A stretch of 64,000 bases of DNA from Aurantiochytrium sp. KH105. Its lineage: Eukaryota; Sar; Bigyra; Thraustochytrida; Thraustochytriidae. This document shows, in pieces, positions 53,006 to 60,395 of the stretch. Under the pieces are notes generated by a model. That model had not been told where the DNA came from. It was given only the letters and a program-made list of their open reading frames with translations, and did no database searches. The stretch lies in NCBI GenBank assembly GCA_003116975.1, contig BGKB01000057.1:186001-250000 (forward strand), in the 5' to 3' direction. The translations under genes were made by a program, and so were the position numbers. Position 1 is the first letter of the stretch. Every line of letters begins with the position of its first letter.

Positions 53006-54529
53006 CTACTGCAAACGAGCAAGAGCGTTGAGTTGTTCCGCGCTTGGGGCATAGTAAAGCTGAGCACGAATACAGCGCGTGTAACGAAGCAAAGCGTCAC
53101 TGGGTCGGTCCTTGCGCTGGTCGTCGGCGCGAACAGATGCCCCGACCATGCGGCGGAGCATGTACGAGAATACGACCGGGTCTTGGGCGTAAGCAACGAA
53201 TCCAAGACCAGCCTCGTGCGTGTTCTCGCTGTGGACAGGTCCGGGAGCCCAGGAGCCGGTAGGCAGCGACTGCGGGACGACGCGGAGTCGGTGCCCCCCT
53301 TGGTCCACGCCGATCATTCGAGCCACGTGCGAATCTTCCGGAAGCCCCGAATCAATGGCGTGCGCAAGCTTGTCCGGATGCTCGGCGAGATCGACGTTCC
53401 CGAGGTAGCGATGGGAGTCCTTGGTTTTTCCGAAAACGGCTTCCTGGTCTCGCGTAGGCATGTCTACAAAGTCGAAAAGTTTGTGGCGCCAGAGCATAGA
53501 CAGCATATAAGACCCGCCCGTGGTCGGTTCAGTGGCGACTTCCCGTCGCGACTCGACAGCCTTTGTTGAGTCATCGTACGAAGTCCTCTTGTAGATACGA
53601 AAACCCGTAAAATCGAGGTCATCGCGGTAGCGAAAGCCATATACATCTTCTGCGTCATAAATGGATCCTTCGGGAAAGGTTTCCAAGAGGGCACGCGCAG
53701 CTTCCATACAGGCGCTGCGATCGTCTGCTTTGAAGTGCAAGTAAATGTCACCGCCCGTGGCTGGAAGTGCGCCTCCTTTTCCTTCGATCGTCGAATACGA
53801 AAATGGATGCAAAGGAACGCCGGCCGGGAGACGAGGTTGCACCGCAGCCCAAATGCGCTCGCTGAAGCCAAGAGCAGCGTCAGCGCTCGGGCCAAGATCT
53901 TCGATCGCTCGCGCCGCAGCGGTGGCACATTCGACAGGGTCCGCCTTCTCGTCAAGATGGATGGTCAAATACAGGGCGTTCGAGCGTAGAGGAGACAAAA
54001 TGGCGCGCTGGGGACGAAGGTAGTCTGGAATCGACCCGTACGTTACTTCAAAGGGCGAAGTGGCTCGCGAATCGGGAGAAGCTTGCGGCGACACCGTGAA
54101 TGGTACCTTTGAAGAGAGCTTGTCAAGCTCCAGGCGTTCCACGAGGCTCGTCGGGGAGGGCAACGCCTCATATCCGGCCACCAAGTACGCGCCGCTATCG
54201 TAAGGCAGATTGCGGGCCATTTCGGGGTCATCGTGGGCGGCCTTTCCAGCACCATAAAGTAGGCCAGTTCCCGCCGCGAAGCCGGCGACACGTGCCAGCC
54301 ACTTTGACGAGGAGCTGCCCGAACGAGAAGGTCTCGGCGTCGGTGTCTCCTTTGCGGCCGCTCGGGACACCTCGGCTGCCACGCTGTTAGCATCTTTGGC
54401 CGTCGACGTCGGTCTCGCTGCCGGGGTGCACAAGCTCCTCCGCGACCAGCTGTTCGACTGTCGCTGCGCGTTCGGGCCGGGGAGGACGTTGCGCACAACG
54501 CGTGTATCCAGCCGCACCCTCGCCGCCAT
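53006..54529 (-). CDS. DyP-type peroxidase homologue with altered distal heme pocket, probably mitochondrial
   Basis: A 507-residue protein. The basic, acid-free N-terminus (MAARVRLDTRVVRNVL onward) looks like a mitochondrial targeting peptide, and a short hydrophobic segment near residues 80-94 may anchor it. From about 155 the fold follows DyP-type peroxidases: TGGDIYLHFKADD, DFTGF, TGGSYMLSMLWRHKL, DSHVARM with the proximal heme-ligand histidine (about 401), LGFVAYAQDPVVFSYML and AQLYYAPS at the end. The catalytic GxxDG motif (usually GFVDG) reads GFRIY here, and the distal arginine stretch (usually RHSMPYG) reads VPQSLPTG. Peroxidase activity is therefore doubtful although heme binding may remain. 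The first ATG is at 54529. It is divergent from alkyl-DHAP synthase. Confidence 0.8.
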   Translation of the reverse strand: MAARVRLDTRVVRNVLPGPNAQRQSNSWSRRSLCTPAARPTSTAKDANSVAAEVSRAAAKETPTPRPSRSGSSSSKWLARVAGFAAGTGLLYGAGKAAHDDPEMARNLPYDSGAYLVAGYEALPSPTSLVERLELDKLSSKVPFTVSPQASPDSRATSPFEVTYGSIPDYLRPQRAILSPLRSNALYLTIHLDEKADPVECATAAARAIEDLGPSADAALGFSERIWAAVQPRLPAGVPLHPFSYSTIEGKGGALPATGGDIYLHFKADDRSACMEAARALLETFPEGSIYDAEDVYGFRYRDDLDFTGFRIYKRTSYDDSTKAVESRREVATEPTTGGSYMLSMLWRHKLFDFVDMPTRDQEAVFGKTKDSHRYLGNVDLAEHPDKLAHAIDSGLPEDSHVARMIGVDQGGHRLRVVPQSLPTGSWAPGPVHSENTHEAGLGFVAYAQDPVVFSYMLRRMVGASVRADDQRKDRPSDALLRYTRCIRAQLYYAPSAEQLNALARLQ

Positions 54530-55190
54530 CTTGCACCCCTGCACACGCCGGGCACCTCGACGGGCGTGGTGAGAGCGGGGTGCGGGCCTTGTGCGCCCGG
54601 ATGAACCTGCGCAGCCCTGCCTGGCAGGCGCACTCGCGTCAAGCTACGCGGTTGTTGCTCGTTCTGAGTCTGTTTGCTCGCGAGGACGGCCGCGACGTGC
54701 GGCACATTTGTGGTCCCATGGAATCCCACATTTGCGCCGCGCAGGGCTCCCCGAGACACCAGCCAGCTGCAGACAGAGCACGCAGCTCAAGCGCGCGAAC
54801 AAAGCCTTAGCTGACCTGGAGACCGCGGCCTGCAACGACCTGGACTTCTTACGCGGCCGACCTGCTCGCGCTCCTCGTTTGCGTGTGTCGACTGCGCCAG
54901 CACGTCGAAAGTTTTTTCTGGACGAAGCGGAGCGGAGACGCGAGACAAGCAAGCCAAGGTGGGCCATTTGGGCGTGGAGCTAGCTCGCGATTTCGGGTGG
55001 GCGGGTGGGGGTCTTGCGCAAGACCTATCGCGCGCGTGCGCAGAAGCTGCAGGACGGTATCGTTGAAGACGTGGTTGGTCTGAGCGCGTGGTGGAAGAGG
55101 TCGGCTTTGCGACGTGCGATAGTTGAAGGAGAACGACAAGGACAGGAATCCGAGGCTCGCATCTTTGGGGGACGTGCACTAAAACGAAAG
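54530..55190. promoter_or_regulatory. Divergent promoter between DyP homologue and alkyl-DHAP synthase
   Basis: About 660 bases. The frame of the alkyl-DHAP synthase is open back to 55005, but only non-ATG codons precede 55191. No distinct gene was found on either strand. Confidence 0.45.
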
Positions 55191-57185
55191 ATGACGACGA
55201 CGACAAAGGCGAAGGAAGTCCTTGACGCCGGCGAGCCAAGTGCAGTCACCGAGCACTGTAACGCGGATACTAATGCTGATTTTGATGCTGATGCTGGTTA
55301 CCATGCTCCGGATGATGGCCTTGTAGTTCCCGCAGGAAAGGAGGCGTGCAACTCAGGTGGATCCAAGCCGGCCCTGCTTGAGCGAGATGAAAAGCATTTC
55401 GACGGCTGGGGGTTTCACGACTGCCGCCTTGATCTGGGGTCTGACGGCATCGTTCGGCTCGCCGGTAAGCGATACGCAGAGATGTTCCCGGCAGGTCAAC
55501 GCGAGTTCCCGGCTTTTGCAGACTGGGCGGAGACAGCTCTTGGACTGGACCTGGATGACCCAAGGCCCCACGTAGAGCGTCCAGACCCCGCAAAGTACCC
55601 GCCCGCTGTGCGCAACGAGGCCTTTCTTTCTGCTATGCGTGTGTATGAGGACATTGAGTTTACGGAGGATCTTGACGCGAGGGTGCGCCGAAGTCATGGA
55701 CAGTCGGTACAAGAAGTCTATGCGTTGCGCTTCAAAGAGGTTATCCCTTGGCGCGTACCGGACGTTGTCGTTTTTCCAAAATCGCATGAAGCCGTTGAAG
55801 CTGTGCTTGCTGCCGCAGACAAGCATGGCTGCGTTGTGGTGCCCGTTGGGGGCTGCAGCAGCGTAACCCAGGCGGTGCAAGTGTACCGCGAAAGTGAAGG
55901 CGCGCCGAAATGTGTTATCGCTCTTGACATGCGATCCATGCGACGCATTAAATGGATCGATCGGGATAACATGTGCGCTTGCATCGAAGCTGGAGCCTAC
56001 GGACGAGAAATCGAGGAAAAGTTGGGGCGACTGGGCCTCACGATGGGTCACGAGCCAGACAGCCTAGAATTCAGTACGCTCGGGGGCTGGATTGCGACAA
56101 AGTCTTCTGGTATGAAGAAGAACACGTATGGAAATATCGAGGACATTGTGTTGAATCTCAAGCTCGCGACGCCTGCGCTCGGGACGCTGACGCGCGTGTC
56201 GAACTTTGAGCGCGAGTCGGTCGGCCCTGATCCAGTCAAACTTGCGATCGGCTCCGAAGGCATTTTGGGCGTCGTCACGGAGGCGGTAGTTCGCCTGCGG
56301 TTACGGGCTTCACACCAGACCTTTGATTCGTACCTATTCTCCAACTTCCGCAGCGGGCAGGAAGCCATGAGGGAGCTTGCTTTGCTGCGGGCTGCTCCGG
56401 CTAGTGTACGGCTCATGGATAATGCGCAATTTCAAATGGGCCAAGCGCTCAAGGGCCCTCTTGGCACTGGCCACGTCGCTGCACTGGTGGATCGAGCGCA
56501 GAAGTTTTACGTCCTTGAATACCATCAAATGGATCCCGAGAAAATGTGCGCCATGACACTTTCATATGAAGGGTTTGGCGCCTCGCAGGTTCGCGAGTCG
56601 ATGCGTCAGGTAGATCGTATTTGCAAACGACACGGCGGCGTGCGCGCTGGTGCCGAAAGCGCGCGTCGAGGCTACAACCTGACTTGGATGATTGCTTATT
56701 TGCGTGACTTTGGACTTGACTACGGCTTCATGTCCGAGTCTTTTGAGACGACTGTGCCCTGGACTGAGGTCGCGACACTCTACGAGTGTGTGTGCGCCTG
56801 TATCCGGAAAGAAGTGGCGGCTGCTGGTCTTGATGAACCTCTCGTCGGAGGTCGTATCACTCAGACGTACGACACATGCTGCGCCATGTATTTTTACTTT
56901 GGTATCAACATGCAGGACCTGGGCGACGAGGGATGCGAGGAGGAAGGCGAGGATCCTGTCGCTCTCTTTTCGCGAATCGAAGATGCCGCGCGGCGGGAAG
57001 TGCTTCGCTGCGGCGGAAGTCTTTCACACCACCATGGCGTGGGCAAGATCCGATTGCCTTTTTACCGAGAGGTCACGGGATCTGGCGCACGGCAGCTTTT
57101 GGCAGCCCTGAAGACGCTTGTTGATCCGCGCAATGTCCTTGCAGCTGGGAACCTTTCTGCATTGCCGCCTTCAGCAAAGCTTTGA
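55191..57185 (+). CDS. AGPS: Alkyldihydroxyacetonephosphate synthase, peroxisomal (PTS1)
   Basis: A 664-residue FAD enzyme that replaces the acyl group of acyl-DHAP with a fatty alcohol, forming the ether bond of ether lipids and plasmalogens. Hallmarks: GWGFHDC near the start of the fold, FAD-binding PVGGCSSV, GHEPDSLEFSTLGGW, SSGMKKNTYGNIED, SIRLMDN-like SVRLMDNAQF, ESFETTVPW, RITQTYD and SHHHGVGKIR. The C-terminus is AKL, a PTS1 peroxisomal signal, as in some protists, whereas mammalian AGPS uses an N-terminal PTS2. In the FAD loop the third glycine of the usual GGGTS is Cys. The first 95 residues are acidic, low-complexity and not conserved. The ATG at 55191 is the first ATG; earlier in-frame codons lack ATG. 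Confidence 0.95.
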   Translation: MTTTTKAKEVLDAGEPSAVTEHCNADTNADFDADAGYHAPDDGLVVPAGKEACNSGGSKPALLERDEKHFDGWGFHDCRLDLGSDGIVRLAGKRYAEMFPAGQREFPAFADWAETALGLDLDDPRPHVERPDPAKYPPAVRNEAFLSAMRVYEDIEFTEDLDARVRRSHGQSVQEVYALRFKEVIPWRVPDVVVFPKSHEAVEAVLAAADKHGCVVVPVGGCSSVTQAVQVYRESEGAPKCVIALDMRSMRRIKWIDRDNMCACIEAGAYGREIEEKLGRLGLTMGHEPDSLEFSTLGGWIATKSSGMKKNTYGNIEDIVLNLKLATPALGTLTRVSNFERESVGPDPVKLAIGSEGILGVVTEAVVRLRLRASHQTFDSYLFSNFRSGQEAMRELALLRAAPASVRLMDNAQFQMGQALKGPLGTGHVAALVDRAQKFYVLEYHQMDPEKMCAMTLSYEGFGASQVRESMRQVDRICKRHGGVRAGAESARRGYNLTWMIAYLRDFGLDYGFMSESFETTVPWTEVATLYECVCACIRKEVAAAGLDEPLVGGRITQTYDTCCAMYFYFGINMQDLGDEGCEEEGEDPVALFSRIEDAARREVLRCGGSLSHHHGVGKIRLPFYREVTGSGARQLLAALKTLVDPRNVLAAGNLSALPPSAKL

Positions 57186-57254
57186 TGAAGCAATATGACA
57201 TTGTCGAGACTACGTATACTCCAGAGATGGTGGCGATTACAGAATACAAATGAA

Positions 57255-57260
57255 AATAAA
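57255..57260 (+). terminator. Candidate poly(A) signal of alkyl-DHAP synthase
   Basis: AATAAA about 70 bases after the stop codon on the coding strand, in AT-rich context. Confidence 0.5.
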
Positions 57261-57339
57261 TACGAGATTTTAACCACAAAAAATACATGAGTGGCTAGCT
57301 AACTAAGCAGCCGAACGATGTGGCTGCTCAAGCGAGCGA

Positions 57340-57353
57340 GCGCGCATGCGCGC
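57340..57353. promoter_or_regulatory. Second copy of the 14-base palindrome GCGCGCATGCGCGC
   Basis: Identical to 37235-37248 and likewise flanked by GAGC repeats. It may mark the promoter of the downstream transcription unit. Confidence 0.4.
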
Positions 57354-57923
57354 GCGTGTGTATATGTGTGAATTTATTGATGGTAGTGAGCCGATTCTGA
57401 CCGAACGCTCGCTACGGCTTTTGTGCGGCATTGTCGCAAGATTTTCCTGCCCTCCGCGTCTTTGTCGCCCACGTCATCTCACGTCAGCGTGGCGAGTCTT
57501 GTGTGCCCTCGAAACCTCCAGATGGGACACCCGTCCCCGCGAATTGGTCGACGTTCACAAGATCTTGCCCGGCGGGGCCAACGCTTCACCTGTGACTGAC
57601 TAACTGCCTGCCTGCTTGGCAATCTTTTCGCGCCCTGCAGCTGCAGCTGGCAGTGGCTGCCCCAACCCACCTCGCGAGGCAGGAGCGACGTCCGAAGCAA
57701 CGCTCCGCTCTGGCGGTCTCACCCGCGCCAGGTGCCAGCGAGGACGACGCCGCCGGTTCTGAGACTCAAGCCCAAGCTAGAGAAACATGCAGCTTGGCCC
57801 AACTGGTACTTTGCGCGTATGCGGCGCCTCCACGTTCCTTCCTCCCGCGGTCCAGCCGACCTCGGCCTCCGCCTTCTCCTCCTCGGCGCTCCGCCGCCTT
57901 GCTCTTCGCCCTCTTCGTCATCT

Positions 57924-57954
57924 TCATCATCATCATCATCATCATCATCATCTT
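57924..57954. repeat. (CAT)n microsatellite
   Basis: About nine ATC/CAT units in non-coding sequence; the flanking short frames are artefacts of it. Confidence 0.75.
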
Positions 57955-58736
57955 CATCAGGTGATCCTCATCGCCACGCCGTGGCCTCCGCTCCCCCAGG
58001 CCGCGGCGGGCGCGGTCCGCGGCGGCGCCGCGCGGTCCCGCTGCTGCCGAGGCAGGCAGCCAGGCCCCGCGCGGGCTGCGGCGCCGCGTCACCGCGCGCG
58101 ACGCGCGCTCGTCACCGCCAAGATTTTGTTCCGCGCAGCTTCGATCTGGCTGCCCTGCTTTGGCAGGAACGGCTGCAAGGAAAGAAAAAAAAAGCGCGAG
58201 CAAGCAGGCCGAGGGAACGGAACACCCCGGCGGAACACCTCCCAAAAATCGCGCGAAGATCATCCATCTATCAGCTGCAGGCAGAGTGCGTGTGAGCGTC
58301 AGTCAGCCACGATGCTTGATGAAGCAGCGGCTGCGGCTGCTGCTGGTGCAGAGTCTTCCTCGCGGGCGAGGGGGAGGCGGAGATGGATGACCATGGCTGG
58401 CAACTGACTGACTGCGTTTTTAGCTACTTGTCGCTGCGGCCGCTTCGAGTCTTTCCGCGTCACGGTGTCCTCGCTCGCGCTTGTGCAGGTCCTCCTCCGC
58501 GCCGTCTTGCTTCCTGCGCGCTTCTTCCTCGCGTCAGCTCTGCGCTTCTAACAATGTATAAGTGTAAAGTCACGTTTCTCTCCTTTCTTTTCCCTCGCAG
58601 GCCCAATGGCAACCTGCGGTGCTGATTGTTCTCAGGTTCTTCCTCGGTGCTCGACCTTCTTCTTCTTTGTTTCTTTCTTTCTTTCCCGGGCACCGGCTGG
58701 CGGCTATAGCTATGGCTGCTGCAAGTGTTCCTGCTC

Positions 58737-58767
58737 AAAGTGCAAGTGCAAGTGCAAGTGCAAGTGC
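58737..58767 (+). repeat. (AAGTGC)n hexanucleotide repeat
   Basis: About five copies of AAGTGC, the last ones slightly changed, in the FBPase upstream region. Confidence 0.7.
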
Positions 58768-58823
58768 ATGTGCTACGCGCCGTTCTCGCTGTTCTTGTAG
58801 CCTGCCGCTGCCGCCCTCTTTCC

Positions 58824-58824
58824 T

Positions 58825-58916
<92 letters not shown>

Positions 58917-58917
58917 T
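58824..58917 (+). repeat. (TTTC)n microsatellite
   Basis: About 23 uninterrupted TTTC units, the longest simple repeat in the window. It sits upstream of a T/C-rich stretch and an AG that could be a 3' splice site, so it may act as an extended polypyrimidine tract. Confidence 0.9.
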
Positions 58918-59099
58918 ACTGCTGCCCCTTTTTTCCTACTGTGTGCTGATGCTCAGCCCGGCCTCGCCGCGTTACAGCTGGAGCTGCAGCAGACTGGATA
59001 CTACTCGGCGCGCGCGAAGGCAGCAGAGACGCAGCAGACGCAGCGGCAGGAGCACGGGGCGAGAGCGAGAGCGAGAGCGAGAGCGAGGGAGGGAGCAAG

Positions 59100-60071
59100 A
59101 TGGAGCGCGAACTGGTGACGCTGACCGGGTTCATCCTGAGCCTGCAGCAGAATGTGGACGAGGCGACGGGCGACTTCTCGATCCTGGTGAACGCCATCGG
59201 GCTGGCATGTAAGGCGGTGTCGACGGCCGTGCGCAAGGCCGGCATCCTGAACCTGTACGGCATGGAGGGCAGCGTGAACGTGCAGGGCGAGGAGGTCAAG
59301 AAGCTCGACATCATCGCGCACGACAACTTCGTGAGCGCACTCCGCCTCTGCACCAAGGCCGGCATCCTCGTCAGCGAGGAGGTCGAGGAGCCCATCATCC
59401 TCGGCAAGGGCAAGTACTGCGTCTGCTTCGATCCCCTCGACGGATCCAGCAACATCGACTGCAACGTGTCGACCGGATCCATCGTCGCCATCTACAAGCG
59501 CGAGAACCCGGACGCGGAGCCCACCATCCAGGACGCCCTGCGCCCCGGCAAGGACCTCGAGGCCGCCCTGTACTGCATGTACGGCTCCTCCACCCAGATG
59601 GTCCTCACCTTTGGCACCAGCGTGCACCTCTTCACGCTCGACCCTTCCGTCGGTGAGTTCATCCTCACCTCGCGCGACATGCAGATCCCGTCGCCTGGCA
59701 AGAAGATCTTCTCGTGCAACGAGGGCAACACCAAGAACTTTGACGATGCCGTCAAGACCCTCGTGGCCCGCTTCAAGGAAGAGTCCTACTCGGCCCGCTA
59801 CGTCGGCTCCATGGTCTCCGATCTCCACCGCACTCTTCTCTACAACGGTGTCTTCATGTACCCGGCTGCCCCCAAGCCAAAGCTTCGTCTCCTCTACGAG
59901 GCCAACCCGATGTCGCTCATCATCGAGAACGCCGGCGGCGTCTCTGTCGCGGGCAAGGGCAAGCGCATCCTCGACATCGTTCCTACCGAGATCCATGAGC
60001 GCGTCCCGATCTTTGTCGGAGGCAAGCGCGACCTCGCCATCGTCGAGGAGGAGCTCGCCAAGCTCGAGTAA
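59100..60071 (+). CDS. FBP1: Fructose-1,6-bisphosphatase
   Basis: A 323-residue gluconeogenic phosphatase that hydrolyses fructose-1,6-bisphosphate to fructose-6-phosphate. The active-site metal motif DPLDGSSNID is at residues 111-120. KKLDIIAHDNF, GTSVHLFTLDPS, RYVGSMVSDLHR, GVFMYPA and KLRLLYEANPMS follow in family order. No transit peptide is seen, so a cytosolic enzyme is likely. Length is close to the usual 330-340 residues; the N-terminus begins just before the conserved TLTGFIL helix, so the ATG at 59100 fits. Codon choice is very strongly biased to C- and G-ending codons, more than most neighbours, suggesting high expression. The leader before the ATG is made of GAGAGC repeats. Confidence 0.96.
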   Translation: MERELVTLTGFILSLQQNVDEATGDFSILVNAIGLACKAVSTAVRKAGILNLYGMEGSVNVQGEEVKKLDIIAHDNFVSALRLCTKAGILVSEEVEEPIILGKGKYCVCFDPLDGSSNIDCNVSTGSIVAIYKRENPDAEPTIQDALRPGKDLEAALYCMYGSSTQMVLTFGTSVHLFTLDPSVGEFILTSRDMQIPSPGKKIFSCNEGNTKNFDDAVKTLVARFKEESYSARYVGSMVSDLHRTLLYNGVFMYPAAPKPKLRLLYEANPMSLIIENAGGVSVAGKGKRILDIVPTEIHERVPIFVGGKRDLAIVEEELAKLE

Positions 60072-60395
60072 TCGACGATCGTCTTGATCACGCGAGCGAT
60101 TGGGCAATCAGTCCATCAATTGGCCGACGGGCCGCGCACGCAGCTGGCGTGAAGCAGGCTTTCTGTGCATGCAAGCATGTTGACGACACGTTCCGGCAGC
60201 CAGCCCTTATCAGCGAAAGAAAACAATTAGGTATACACAGCACAAAGTTCGCCTGGGCCCAGCTGGCACCATCGGGTTCCATCTGGCCGGCCCCGGAAAG
60301 CACAGCCAGCACGTATACGCATTTATACTTTACACCTAGGAAGAGAAGAAGACAAAAAGTAAACAAGCACAAATCATCTCGCGACTATGTACTGC
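60072..60395. other. Convergent intergenic region
   Basis: 3' flanks of FBPase (+) and the large coiled-coil gene (-). No distinct element or gene was recognised. Confidence 0.5.

Larger units (their letters stand above)
57186..59099. other. 1.9 kb upstream region of FBPase with microsatellites and a possible 5' intron
   Basis: Contains the alkyl-DHAP synthase poly(A) signal (57255), the GCGCGCATGCGCGC palindrome (57340), CAT (57924-57954), GTGCAA (58737-58767) and TTTC (58824-58917) microsatellites, and a pyrimidine-rich stretch followed by a branchpoint-like CTGAT and CAG at 58954-58956, resembling a 3' splice site. The last 60 bases before the ATG are GAGAGC repeats. Several frames look compositional; a small gene near 57640-58300 cannot be ruled out. 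Confidence 0.45.

Noticed and set aside
57653-58407. Frames in the FBPase upstream region
   Set aside because: Serial short frames shaped by CAT and GC repeats; no recognisable protein segment and inconsistent starts.
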